In this document: in pieces, positions 1-12,035 of the stretch
Layout of the letters: each line of letters begins with the position of its first letter
Numbering within the stretch: the first letter of the stretch is position 1
Source of the DNA: Fratercula arctica
Taxonomy: Eukaryota > Chordata > Aves > Charadriiformes > Alcidae
Assembly: GCA_947846985.1 (NCBI GenBank)
Contig: CANTUZ010000006.1
Coordinates: forward strand, 45,677,707 to 45,741,706
Length of the DNA stretch: 64,000 bases
Direction of reading: 5' to 3'
Notes under the pieces: model-generated
Seen by the model: only the letters and a program-made list of their open reading frames with translations
The model's database searches: none
Told to the model about the DNA's origin: nothing
Made by a program: the position numbers and the translations under genes

Positions 1-163
1 TGGAATAACACAGCAGCATAAATGAGAAGGGAATGTCAGCTGTCAGTCCAAGCATCCTAGACTTGTTTCTCTGCTTGCATGTACTGGGAATACTGAATTA
101 AATTTCAGTTTTATTGGCAGCTGCTTTATTTTGTATTTACAATGACCTAGATTGCCAGTTTAC

Positions 164-225
164 AATCTGCCTGCAAAGCAGTTGAAACATAGCCACACTC
201 TCCCACAAGAAGTCTTGGGAATCAT
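164..225 (-). CDS. Candidate coding exon (62 nt), most 3' exon in window
   Basis: The acceptor is very good: a pyrimidine-rich tract ending TTGTCCCTGCCAG on the minus strand. The donor is GTAAAC. Two frames stay open. One joins in phase to the exon at 403-427 and begins MIPKTSCGRVWLCF. The other, beginning DSQDFLWESVAMFQLL, looks more like protein but needs a different upstream phase. The site is probably a real exon, but frame and product are undecided. Confidence 0.35.
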
Positions 226-402
226 CTGGCAGGGACAAGTAGTACAGCACCACAAGCACACGCCTCTTCCAATCCTTCCAGTTCCTACAGAACTAGGGAA
301 CAAAATATTGCTGTAATGCACCTAAACTTAGGATTCAAAAAAAATCAAGTAGTCCCAGGAAATAATGCTCATGTGGGCATGTCACATGGAGCTTTGACTT
401 AC

Positions 403-427
403 TTTGAGAAACATAACACTCCCAGCA
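403..427 (-). CDS. Candidate 25-nt microexon of the minus-strand gene
   Basis: The acceptor AATCTCTGTTAG and a consensus GTAAGT donor flank an open frame ending AGSVMFLK. Phase is 1 nt in, complete codon out. It fits only if the upstream exon ends at 1443 (two spare bases), and I used that fit to choose the site. Very short exons are easy to find by chance, hence the low confidence. Confidence 0.38.
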
Positions 428-1442
428 CTAACAGAGATTAGGTATTTAACAGCAACCTATTTGCTTTCCTCCCTAGATTTTGCAAGCACAGGAGTAGCTG
501 CAAAGACCGATGCATGTCTGTATTCCAAAGATGCCAGAAAGGGACCTCCAGTTTGAAAAAGTCACTAAAATTATATCAAACATTGGAACTTCCTAGCTTT
601 TTCTTTTTTTATTATGCTGATGTTTTTCAAATCTGAAAGACAATTTGGGGGCATTCACTGTTTGCTTCAGAACAGTTTTTTAAAAAATACTCTACTACCC
701 AAAATCTTTCTCTCCCCAGTGCTTAGTTACAAAAGAAACTAAACACAAATATTCCGTAACATGCTACACTACAGAATATCATTGCCGCCATCTCTGGCTC
801 TGAACCAGGAATTCATAGTAACACCTTGCATAAGCATTATTTTCATTAACAGATAGATAAAGACAATGTCAAGTCCAAGAACAACCCTGACAATAAAATT
901 GCAGCATCCTCCTATTATTAGCACCACAATCAGTCAAATGCTGAAAGATTTTTAAAGGAGTTTTGGGATTAGTATTGTGTCAGCAATATACTAATGGTGG
1001 CAATTCATGGTCACTTCAATCACATGTTTAGGTATTTCGTTTCAAGGTAAAGTATTTGCTCTTGTTCTTTCATCCTTGTCTCTTTTATTGCATCTACTCT
1101 ACCCTCAAAGTTATTATCAAAAAAAAGTTTCCCTTCAAGTTCCCTATCAAGAAAATGTTTCCCTTTTCCCGCCATCCAAGTCCTGCATGAATGAAATTCG
1201 TATTTGTGTAGAAAATGAGAATGGACTATGGACACTACTCTAATCCTTTTTTTAACTGTATTTTAAAGGCAATATAAATAGCCCTGCTAAAACAACTTTG
1301 TCCTATTTGACTTGATCCTGCAAACCTGCACAGAGAATGCTGCTCAAATGTTTGTGTTCAGCTCCTAGTTATTTCAGTGATGGTGTGTATGAGTCCTATA
1401 TTCATCCCCATTAAAAAAAAAAAAAAAAAAAAAACACTTAAC
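428..1442 (-). other. Intron
   Basis: I see no further exon that satisfies acceptor, donor and frame. It contains an A22 run at 1413-1434. Small open frames near 1007-1243 on either strand have no splice or protein support. Confidence 0.4.
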
Positions 1443-1569
1443 TGGCCACTTGATCCTTTGTAAGAAGATATAGGGCATGCAGGCACCTCATGCAGTTCCT
1501 CAGCATAAGAAACAATCTGTGCAAATCTTTTGTTTCCAGCTCGTAGGGAAGGAATACAAGATAGCAAAA
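1443..1569 (-). CDS. Probable coding exon (127 nt)
   Basis: The acceptor follows AATTTCCGTAG. The 41-codon open frame includes LRAGNKRFAQIVSYAEELHE. The best donor by phase is GTTAAG at 1441-1442; a second possible donor (GAG then GTGCCT) would end the exon at 1497. An A/T-rich homopolymer follows the donor. Entry phase (2 nt) matches the 1-nt exit of the exon at 2038-2077. The product is not recognised. Confidence 0.52.
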
Positions 1570-2037
1570 CTACGGAAATTATGAGGAAAGGATCAGAAAG
1601 GTGACGTGACCTCAGGAGTGAGGGAATGAAGACCAGAGAGGATCAAGAGGATACCCAGAAGTTAAATTTTATGCATATGTATTTCAATGTCATTTATCAA
1701 GCTATGTAACACGCATGTGCATTTCACTCAAAGGCTAAGTACTTTGAAGAGCGTTGTGTTTCATTTTTAAATATAGTGACTAGCTCTACTGTATGTATTG
1801 TTGTATGAATAAAGATGAAAGAGAAATCTGGTCTGCAGGAAAAGGTAAAGCATTTCCTTCCTATAAAAATAATGAAAATATTTAAGTGATGTATTTCTAT
1901 AATACAAATGCTGTTTTGTCTTCTGGGATGATGGAAAATATTCCGTGATGGACAAGACGTTATGGAATGTACAAGCTGGTATGAGATACAAGGAATGACA
2001 TGGGCTGTCCACCATCTTCCCATGTAATTCCACCTAC

Positions 2038-2077
2038 AAATTGGCATTTGGGATAAAGTTCTCAAAAACTCTGTCTC
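2038..2077 (-). CDS. Candidate coding exon (40 nt)
   Basis: The acceptor ATCTTGTTAGTTTAG and donor GTAGGT bracket the frame ETEFLRTLSQMPI. Entry phase is 0, matching the exon at 2138-2352; the exit leaves one base, matching the 2-nt entry of the exon at 1443-1569. It lies only 60 nt from the upstream exon, so the intervening intron would be unusually short. That spacing is the main doubt. Confidence 0.45.
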
Positions 2078-2137
2078 CTAAACTAACAAGATACTCAATT
2101 TTACCAGTACGGGTGCCTTGTTTGTTTAATTGATTAC

Positions 2138-2352
2138 CTTCTCTGAAAGGTAAACGTGTACTACTCTTGGAAGTGGTTCATAGTGAGGAAATCCAACACC
2201 TATTATGGAGCTTTCACTGAAGTAGGCAAGTACAGGAACAGAACAAGTTTCTGTGGAACAAGTCTGATGCTCCAGATCAGATATCGCCTTTGTGTGAGGA
2301 ATAATTAAGTGTATCAAAAAACCACCACGAGAACTCTGATCAACATCTTCTT
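2138..2352 (-). CDS. Coding exon (215 nt) of unidentified minus-strand gene
   Basis: This is one of the best-supported exons. The acceptor tract CTTTTCTTTATACAAG precedes 71 complete codons in a single open frame; the donor is GTAATC. The peptide includes RGGFLIHLIIPHTKAISDLE and, later, VPVLAYFSESSIIGVGFPHY. The two other frames contain stops. Entry needs one base from upstream, and the exon at 2886-2969 supplies it (G plus AA gives Glu). Alternating hydrophobic residues suggest beta strands. I do not recognise the family. Confidence 0.8.
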
Positions 2353-2885
2353 CTTGTATAAAGAAAAGTACTGATAAAAAAATATGCTGCATGCGTAAAC
2401 GGGTAACCCTGCAAATGAAACACTTCCTGATTTTTTCATTCATATTACTAACAATTTACACAACTTGCAACTTACATTAGGGGCGTATATACTCACAAGG
2501 ACTTGGAATATTTTTTTCCATTAACAGTTTATATTTTGCACTTCATTAAATCATAATTATGCATGGATGCAAATTGAGTTAAAATTATAGAAATAAAAAG
2601 ACCAATACAGAACAACTCACTAAGACCTAAGATACATATGAAACTAATGTCCTCCGCTTTCTCTTGTCTTCTTTTCCTCGTTTGAAGGAAAAAAATCCCT
2701 GGTAACAAGTGCTCTCTTCAGAGCCTGTGCTTAGGAAATGACTGAAGAGTATCTAAGTGATACGGGAGTCAGTATTCATCAAATCAGGTTGAATGACCAA
2801 ATCATGAAATCAGAAGGTTATCTAAACCCATCATTCCTGCACCTTCCACTGCACTTACATCGTTCCTGATAGAAATGCATCTTAC

Positions 2886-2969
2886 CTGCTCTTAAAACAC
2901 TTCCAGCAATAGATATTTCGCAAAATTTCTCTCCTTCATAAAACGATGGAAATGAGATGCAGAGGACAC
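2886..2969 (-). CDS. Coding exon (84 nt)
   Basis: The acceptor TGTTTCTGGCTCCACTTAG and the near-consensus CAG/GTAAGA donor are both strong. The open frame reads VLCISFPSFYEGEKFCEISI and continues AGSVLRA. Entry phase 2 nt and exit phase 1 nt match both neighbours (4818-4922 and 2138-2352), although each exon was found separately. The frame also stays open for about 30 codons upstream of the acceptor, so a longer version using an earlier AG is possible. Confidence 0.75.
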
Positions 2970-4817
2970 CTAAGTGGAGCCAGAAACACAGACTTTCAAG
3001 CAGATGGAGTGCAACAGGGAGGAACCACCAGGGCAGGTGCGAGTGAAGCCGCTCTAGAAGATGTCAGTCAGCTTTGACTTGCAGTAAAAGACAGGCAAAG
3101 TACTCTTCCAGCATGTCTCCCTTGCCTCTGTCCTCTCCACTTCCAATTAGAATGAATGCTTCCTCTATAACAGCATTGGTTTCTCCAGAAAATGTTATTG
3201 AGTGGCTAAAAAGATGAGTAAAAGCAAGGACAAAGGTTAATACTACCGCACAGGAGACAAGATACCAATAGTAGATATATTGGGTTGTAATTTATTAGCC
3301 AGCAATAAACAAATGTCTGTTGCCTGTGACCTCAATACACAAATATTTAATGAATTCTTATTTTCAGACACATATAGTCATGATCACAATCATTACTGCA
3401 AGAAGCAGGTTTCATTATTAGGTCAACAATCTACATAAAAAGGGTCACTCATTCTGCTTTTGACTAAGTTGGCTTAGCCCTGCGCAGTGATTCCAGGCTA
3501 TTTGGTTAAGTGAGATATCAAAATGCTTTGCATGACATTCCAGTTCTGTCAGAATCTCAAAGTGCCTTGTAATATTTACCTCCCAACGCAGATGAGTGTG
3601 TGCAAGGGAAAAAAGTTACATTTCTAATAACACACGCTGACCTCGTAGGGATGGCCACACTGAGAATTAGTGACTGCGCAATGCAGAAACCAATCCCCAG
3701 ATGTGTTATTTGGGGACCTGATGGAAGCGAACATGTATCGGAAGCTGGAAGGACAGAAAGAAAAACCTGTATTCAGACTAAAAGCAAGAGATAATACCTC
3801 CTATGCTCTCTGTTTGTAAATCACCACACTGCTTGCAGCGTCACAGTAGTTCTGCAGCTTGCAAAAATGATTAAGGCTAAAATTAATCACAATTAAATGT
3901 TTAAAAATTCTATGATGGTACAGGATACCAAATACACACAACAATATTTATATAAATTAGCACTTTTCATTATCCCAGTCTATAGTTGGAACACATCTCT
4001 GTTGACATAGTGAAGGTAACAGACCATATTGCTCTTATCCAGAAATGACGCATATCAGAAGAGAACCAATCAAGAGAGTCTTTCTTTGACAATTCCTTTC
4101 TTTACTTTTGGGCACTGAAATTTATTCCTTTAACATCACATAGGTCCTACACCTCAGGACTCAGTTTTCCACATATCTGTAGGCCTAATTCACTGCAGCT
4201 AGAATTCACTTTTCCCGTCAGGCTGAATAAATACGTATTTTAAAAACTGAACATGGGACATTTCTATTTGCAGCACATAAATCTGCCCGGTTTGGTTCAC
4301 AAGGGTTGTAAAAATCAGGCTCAGCGCAGGGTATACCCTGGCTCATGTTAGTTCAAGTTTTTCAGAAGCATTTGCATGCACAAACTCCCAATCACCTCTC
4401 ATAACGACACAAACAACTAGCAAGCCTTAGATTTTCATTTTGACTGCCTGCTCCAGCCACCACAGTTCAGACAGAAATACAGCCAGTTCCTTCCTTCTAC
4501 ACCTGAACCATGATATTCAGCTAGCTAATAATTGCTTCTTTTGTGGATCATTTGCCTGATCGCTCTCATTTCCAAAGACAGAAAAAAAGTTTCTTTCCTG
4601 ATGGATAAAGTCTACCCAAGAGGAGGAGACAAAAGCTCCCATGACTATTTAATGACTTCGCCTAATGACTGGCACAGTCACTAGTGAAACCTCCAGAACC
4701 TAATCATCCCCACTCATTGCTCTAATATTAGGCTGGTAATTTGGGCTTATTTTTGCTGTATTTCTCTCTGGCACAAAACCCAGACAAGATTAATAGCTCA
4801 CTTGGACTCTCTCTCAC
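2970..4817 (-). other. Intron
   Basis: Unremarkable AT-rich sequence. A 44-nt donor/acceptor pair around 3580-3624 with an open frame was considered but fails phase. Nothing else is supportable. Confidence 0.4.
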
Positions 4818-4922
4818 CTAACACCTCTCCCTCCAAGAGTGGCCTACCATTTTCTGGAGAGAATTGATCTTGCCCACCTGTGACATTGCTCAATCTCCTG
4901 ATGAAAAGGGGAATTTGAATGC
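4818..4922 (-). CDS. Coding exon (105 nt)
   Basis: The signals are textbook: acceptor TCTCACCTTCTTGCAG and donor TTAG/GTGAGA. Of three frames, only one is open from acceptor to donor, and it reads IQIPLFIRRLSNVTGGQDQF then SPENGRPLLEGEVL. Entry is 2 nt and exit 1 nt; the single G joins to GT of the next exon as Gly. NVT is a potential N-glycosylation sequon, but no signal peptide is visible, so this says nothing firm about location. Confidence 0.8.
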
Positions 4923-5016
4923 CTGCAAGAAGGTGAGAAATGAGCTTCTGCCTCCTGTGTGCTGCTGGCTGACTATTCTGGCTGCCAAATTCTTCCTAAG
5001 GAAGCCACTGCAACCC

Positions 5017-5047
<31 letters not shown>

Positions 5048-8000
5048 CCCCCCCCGCCTCTTAAATCTGTTGTAGTCTTGTCTGGGAAATCCTACCTGAT
5101 CAAGACATGTTTGTGGCCATCCAGTCTGTGAACCCTGGTGCAACTGCATGATCTTAGTTTCTATTTTTTCTACAATACCAAGACCAAGGAGTTTGGCTTG
5201 CCCAGAAACCAATTTTTCAGCACTTAGGGGACTCCATGGGTTGAAATCTGAAACACATAAGAATTTCAGGCATGAACAAGTTAGATAATTTGTCACAGGT
5301 TAGGGAGAGGGGTGTCATTATCTTCAGTTTAAGCACCCAAGGAGACAGTTGGAAATTACGCATCTCTGTCCTCTTAGGGATACAACCATAAAAAAATCCA
5401 AGCTAGACTTCTAAGAAGACCAAAAGGAGTCAGCCTCTGGGTCCAAATTATCCTTTCTAGATTTTGACAACAGAACTGGGTAATTTCTATCAACAGGCAG
5501 GGATGGAAAACAGGAGTAGGCAGGCAGCATTAGGCAAAGCCTAGCTTATTACCTTTTGGTGCTATTAGATTTTGCACTTCACGTTAAATGTTGAACCCTT
5601 GGAAGATTTGTTCTAAATATTTGTAATCTTAGGTCTATGCTGTTCAATAGCAGTAACGCATAAGAATGATAAAAATATAAATTTTGCATTTTTATGTTGA
5701 ATGAAAAGTCTAAAGTTGAAGAGCTACATTATGTTCTATGGATTTGAATAAACCAAAACACAGTACTATTTGGAGATTTCAGAGTCAATGTCCATCTGTC
5801 TCTGTAAATGCTTAGCTGTGAAAATCTGTGACTGTAGCTCTTTTGCCTTTGACACGGAAAGTAACCATGTTCAGGCACAGCTCCACAAAACTCACACTGA
5901 AGAAAAGAGGGGTGAAATAGCCACCACCAGATCATTTCTACACAAAAATGACTATTGCTGCACACAGAGTACTCAAACTGCTCATCCAACTGCACTGTGC
6001 AAACACAGCTATGTCACATGCATATGCAAATGTCGGTCTTTTTAAATTCAAATACATGCACCTGCCAAGTTTTTTTTTTAGAGGTCAGCTGAAAATATTT
6101 CCTGTCTTGCCTAAGGAGCTCAGAATTTTTCAATACATATCACATATATATGCAAATATTCACCAGACTATCTTGCCCTTGTTTTCTAAATCACTCTTTT
6201 AAATTAAACCAGAAAGATTACAAGGCAAAATATCATTAACAAAGAATACAATCTCCAAAAAGAAAATTAATACAAACAATGAAGAGAAATAGGAAAATCT
6301 TTTTAGGGCTATATTTTCTCTTGTCCTATACTATCTTTTATCATGGCACTAGACATTACAGAGATCAAACAACACAGGAAAGATTAAAGACCTGCTGTGG
6401 CATTCCCGGCTTCAAACACTTCTAAATGTGGAATTCATCCCGTAAATGATTAAAAGTTGCATCTTCCACTGGAACTGCATCTAGCTTTCACAGTGCCCAT
6501 GCAGTTTACAAATATTTCTCTGTATGTACTGTGCACGGAAAACCTCTTTGGCAAGCACTCCGGTACTAGGATGTGTTAAGGCCAGGGTGCTTGCAGGGGA
6601 CCAACTGTAAGAGAAGCTTGGCCATTTGCAGTTGCATGTCGTGATACAAGAAACATCTGAAGTTAATTTTATCTTCAAGAGCACATGCTGCCTCTTGAAA
6701 ACGTCCTTGAAAATATCACGACCTAAGTGAACAGAACGGCTACTCAAAAATAAGATGACTCAGGAGGAAATATTATCATTTCTATCCTAAGGCAATAAAG
6801 TTTACTTAATAACTTCCACTTTGTCTAACCTCTAAACTACTTTATACGTGCTAGAAACATTCTTCTCAGCAAAAGGAAGAAAATGGGAATTTAACTAGAT
6901 TTCATTCATAAATAAAATCTGTTGAAAAAATTATATTTTTTACTCCTTTTAAACAAAGTAATAAGGATGACACCTCTAATTAGGAAGGAACAATTCATGC
7001 AGGGAAATCTCAATTTTTTTCATATTTCATGTACCCAGTTTTCACCACAGAAGTGGAGCTTTGAAAGGGTGCCCTGTTGATATTTTTGCCAGGGGAGGTA
7101 TTACAACAGTCCAAAGCAAGGTGGATAGACCAGAAGTGCTTCCAGCAACCACAGTATAGAGTTACTGGGTGTTAAACAAAATTCCTACGAGAATTACCAG
7201 CAGTATCCTCAAAGGTCAGATGTAAAGTTTAGAAATGGTCACGGAAGGCATAAAGAACAAGGAAGCCTTTGGAGAGAGAGAGGAAACATACAGAATGGAG
7301 AACAGTAAGTGCAGAGCTTCAGGGTAAGAAGAGAGAAAAAGAACCACGGAAGAATAAAGAGATTTAAGAGTACTAGGGAAAAAAGTTTTGACCTAGCAAA
7401 AGGACAGCACACACACCACAGACTTGATTAAACACTGCAGTACAGTTAGCCATACCATCCCATGAGCAATATCCAGACTAATAAATTGGGAACACTGACA
7501 AACTGAAGAGGATTATAATTTATGACTCCTTTGGTTGAGCATCTGAGCCCCATAAGCACATCTGGCTTCCTCAGTGTCTGTGTTCTAGTGACAGATGTCA
7601 TTTCCACAGCAGTTAGGGATGCAAAAATGAACATAAAGCAATGTATTACCGAACTTACTGGAGGAAGGAACTGGAAGATGAAAGTATGGATACAACTCCA
7701 GAGACAGCAATAGCGAAGCAGTTTCCAACTCCAAACATCTCCTCAGATTATGCCCTTACCTCCTCTAGGCAGGAGTGATTCCCAGGCCTAAATCCCAGTA
7801 TTTCGGATTTTCATATGGATTCATATGGATTGCCAGAGCAGGATGTTGGAGCATATACAATTGGTTGCATAATCAAATATTTCCCTTTAAATTAAGCCAG
7901 TAGCAGGAAAACCGCAGCCCATTTTGGGCCATGAGAAGTGGAGTACTTGGCCAGGACACCAGCATTTTTTCTCTGCTTCTGCTGCAATTTCCTCAGCGTG

Positions 8001-9076
8001 CTTGAGAGCAACCTGAACTTAAAACCATAAAATTCTGTCTTCGTTGACCTGTGTGTACTTAAGTACCAGCCTGGATATTGCATTATGCTACTGTGGTATG
8101 GGTTGTATAAGAACCATAAAAGAACCTGAAAAACACTCCCTTAAAAGACAAGTTCTGAGCCCGCACATCCACAGTATTCTTTTCAAAGTGCTGGTGCAGT
8201 CAAACAACCCAGCATATTGTCATCTTTCGGTTCAATTGTGGTTTGGGGAAATGAGTCAAGACTTTCCAATGTCTGGTCTGTGGTAAAAATGTCTACAGAT
8301 AGGTAGGACTCCTTTTATTATCAATATGAAGTGTTATATAGAAAACATGCATTTCCAAAGAAGAGTGAAATAGAGGCAAAACTTATGAAAAGTTTTGTCT
8401 CAAAATGCATTAGAAGAACTCTTCTAAACTTTTCTAAAGAAAATCCTTAACTCTAGAGATGGGTTTGAGGAAGGAAACAAAGCGGTAATGTCAAAAAGCA
8501 ACATAAAGACTGAAAGATACAGTACCAAGGAAACATAATTTGATGGGAATCGCAGGTCATTTCTGCTGCCATTGAGAAAGGAATTAGGGTGTGGGGGACT
8601 GCTTAATGCTCCATCATGTGGAACATAAGTCAATAAAACTTTAGTTGTTCAGTAAAATGCCATTGTAAAGTCTCCTTGCTTGACTTTGCCACTGCTGTTC
8701 CGTATGTAGGGTTTGAATTACTTCCCTGGGAACATTTTCTGTTTACTTTCCTTATCTGAGCAATTTATTACAATTGATGCAACACTGTGTTATGACATCA
8801 ATATTAATAGTAGCCCATCAATAATAAGATGACTTTTTATGTTTCACAACCATGCATGGAAATTTTCATAAACTGCATTACCTATTATTACTATGATGTA
8901 TGCAATGAATACTGGATAAAGTATGGTAAAACAGATAATAATTTAATAACAACATCAGAACATACCAAAAAGTCAAAACCACTAAGTCTAATCTTAAAAA
9001 TATAAAGTAAAATTTCTTTCTGTGTCATACAAGAAAAAAATTGATTGAATTAATTAAACCCGTCCTGAATCAGCAC
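4923..9076 (-). other. Long intron with T28-C8 homopolymer
   Basis: About 4.2 kb. A run of 28 T followed by 8 C occupies 5020-5055. A 10-bp direct repeat (TCATATGGAT twice) is at 7811-7830. Possible donors at 5545 and 7650 have open frames behind them but no convincing acceptor, so no exon is called. Confidence 0.4.
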
Positions 9077-9151
9077 AAGATCTCCAAAGGGTATCTACCA
9101 GCAGTCTGTTAGATACAGACCTGAATGCTTCCACAAGAAGCTCATTAAAGG
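9077..9151 (-). CDS. Probable coding exon (75 nt)
   Basis: The acceptor is excellent (TGTCTTCATCTGCTACTTGCAG). The frame reads FNELLVEAFRSVSNRLLVDT then LWRS and looks like an amphipathic helix. The donor is uncertain: GTGCTG at 9076 gives the exit phase required by the exon at 4818-4922, but it is weak. The frame stays open to about 9060, where GTTTAA is an alternative that would break phase. Confidence 0.5.
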
Positions 9152-9265
9152 CTGCAAGTAGCAGATGAAGACAAATGTCAATTAAGAGCAAAATTGTATG
9201 CTTTTTTTCTCTTGGTTCTCTGTCTACTGGAATCAGTATAAAAGACTCGACTAGTTCCTGCTTAC

Positions 9266-9323
9266 ACCTCAGGGAAAGTTTGCATTGCCAGCCAGGAGTC
9301 TTTCCAAGATCCCGGAGTGACAA
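9266..9323 (-). CDS. Probable coding exon (58 nt)
   Basis: A GTAAGC donor ends the frame LSLRDLGKTPGWQCKLSLR with one spare base, matching the 2-nt entry of the exon at 9077-9151 across a 114-nt intron that has a possible branch site (CTTAATTGAC). The acceptor is less sure: GCGTGGCTGAG is used here, but a TAG about 23 nt further upstream is also possible and keeps the frame. Confidence 0.48.
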
Positions 9324-11963
9324 CTCAGCCACGCAGGGCCAAGCACAGCCCTAGACTGCAGTTTCCAGTGAGCTGCACAATTATAATGGCTCTGTTGGTG
9401 ACTTTGCCCACTCTGGTGCCCCAGAAGACCAGGGATGCTGTCACTGAAAACAATCATCACTTCAGGCAATCGTTACTGCTGGAGAAGCAGTTTGTCTCTA
9501 CACCACCCACCGCTGCTGCTACACCTCCCATTTACCCAGGCAACCGCAGCCAGCAGGAAGTTCTTCCCGGTGAGCTGCACCGCAGATCCATCCTCCCCCT
9601 ACTTCCCCTCCTTCCTGCAGCTGAAACGGCCTGGCCATACGCCCTCAGTCACACAGACAGCACCAAAATTCAATTTTGATTACACTGATGAGGAGCTTGG
9701 AGCCACTCTCATATGACTGTGCTGTACCACCAGCGGACACAGGGCCTCCCTCAGCATCGCTCTGTCCTCTTCCCACCACTCACTGGAGTGAGGGAGGGGA
9801 GCGGTGGTTTCATTCCCCATGTTTTCTTACTCCATCAAATCACAAAAGCCTTGCCCTTAGCTTTCCACATCTGAGATCAAACCCAGAACAGTGGCCAGGT
9901 GCTGCAAACAAAAAGGAGAATTCCCTGTCACCTACTACCTTTCTCCAGAGGGACTGACCTAAAATAACCAAATAAAATGTAGCTGTTGAAAATACTGAAC
10001 TATCACATTTAACTTCATCACAGAGGAAAAGCTGGAGTGACATCAGTAGATGGATCTCTAACATGCCAATTAATTGATGAAATGATTCATCTGAAATGGG
10101 ACAGCAAGGCAAACAGGAATTAGAATGCTGCAAGTTTCCATTTTCAAAACTGAAAATACCATTAAAAAAATAAATTCATAATCTTTGAATTCCAAAATTT
10201 TACAATTTTAACCATTTCTACTGGCAAATTTGAGTCTCAGAAAGACCCCCACCCTCCTGAGCATATAAACATTTACACACACATTTCTCTGGCAAGGTAC
10301 GCTGGGAGGAGCTGAAGAGAAAGCAGCCTTTGAAGAAGGTGAATGGAAGAGCCTGCGGTTCCTAAAACCTAATAGAGAGAGGACCTCCCTCCTGCTTGTC
10401 CCTCTTGTCCTCACTGAGCTTCTATCAAAAGCGTTAAGAGAAGACAAAAGCTCTCTGTAGCTCTCTGCCAGGGTATGAATTAGAGCTGAGTAACTGCTGG
10501 GTGGTTTTCTGATCTATTAGTGAATAAAGCTGCAACCCAGTTATACCATTTTTTCCTGTTACCTTGTCTTTCCTTTTGCCATAACTGTTACAAAAATGTA
10601 CTTTCACTCAGTAGTTTTCTTAAAAACCAACAAGTCCAGCCTAAAATTGAACACAGTCACTGCTGTCCTTTAACAAATTGCAGTTTCTTTCTTTCTGAAG
10701 TCTCAAAAGGCTTGTGCTTGTTATCCAGCATCATTCCACTTTACTTGTTCTATGAGAATGCTGTGTAGACAATGGGGTTTTTTGGAAAAAATTCAGGCAT
10801 GCCACAGAAAGGAGAGAAAATGCATCCAACAAACTTTTGAATCATTCCACAAAATTACAATATAGTGACTAACTACTTATTATAGGGAAGCTCAACATTT
10901 TTCGCTCAATGAACAAGAGTTTCTATAGCACCTGCCATTGGCATTTTCACTATTCCATCTGTGATTTAACACGTGGCCTCTAGGAAGGTGAGAACTGCTT
11001 ACATAGAAAACTGCTTCCTGCATCTTTCAGTGTTTCTTAAGCAGTTTAACACATCAAAACAAAGAAAAGAAAACGGAACTACTAGAGATGTCCACCTCTT
11101 TGTGCATCACCATGACTAAGCCTACGAACCCTTTGGTTAAGGCATGGCAGGCAGCGTTAGCAGTCAGAATATTGTGCATGCCTCTGTGAATTTTAAGTTA
11201 CTAACTAAGTAACATTGACACATCCTAGATACGGTTGCTTGATAAGTTGCTGCCAAAACTAACACAGAGGTTCCTAGCTAAAAGGTGTTAGAAGCTATCA
11301 AATGACATTGCCTTTAGTGAAACATGACCAAAAACCAGCCAACAAACTGCCAGGCGTCATTGCCATTGCCTCTGGTTCGCTTGTGCCTCATGTCAGGAAG
11401 GTAGGAGACCCTCACAGCGACAGTCTGCGAGACACCCACTAATTCACTGACCAACTTCAACAAGGAAAGTCAGAAGCAAGCACTGACATGGGGGCTTTCA
11501 AAAGGACATTGGGGAAATGAAGCATTTGAGTCCAAATTTTTAATGAAATCTGGCGTGCAGAGAAACAGAACAACATTTCATGAGTCACCGCATATAGCTG
11601 TTCCCCAATGTTTGGGATGTTACTTCTCTTCCTAAAACATACCTATTTTTAATCTAAGAGAATAATTTCAGTAGCTCAAATATTATCTCAGTGTTTTAAT
11701 TGTGAGTAAACATCAACTTAACAGTGGAAAACACTTGCAAAATAATGAGAGAACAAGTTTTGGGTCACACCAAATACTTGAATAATATTAAAATTTACAT
11801 AGTTTATATATGCTATATTAATATATTAAATAATATTCTGCTGCTAGGAGGAAATCAGATTATTCAGTAGTTAGGAAACTATCCTAGAATTTGGGTAAAC
11901 CATCCTCAACAGATCCCTGTGCGCTTGGTGATAAGTGAGGTTTTTTTCTCTCTCAAACTTCAC
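9324..11963 (-). other. Intron
   Basis: It holds a GC-richer patch (9330-9960) with overlapping plus-strand open frames up to 120 codons. These lack splice support, conserved-looking composition or a recognisable motif. I see no exon. Confidence 0.35.
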
Positions 11964-12035
11964 TGTAAAGTATTCTGCATTTCCTCCACCTTTCAGAAAT
12001 GCTGTGAGGATTAACATACCAATGATTGCTGATAA
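11964..12035 (-). CDS. Candidate coding exon (72 nt)
   Basis: The acceptor CATCCTCTTTGTGTCTCAG is excellent and enters in phase 0, as the exon at 17190-17255 requires. The frame reads LSAIIGMLILTAFLKGGGNA. Several donors compete: GTGAAG at 11962 is used because it leaves phase 0; GTATGT 16 nt into the exon is a stronger motif but would make a 16-nt exon. The frame stays open to about 11871. The 3' boundary is therefore provisional. Confidence 0.42.

Noticed and set aside
3581..3624. Minus-strand 44-nt exon with good signals
   Set aside because: Its phase is incompatible with the exons on both sides, which already join to each other.
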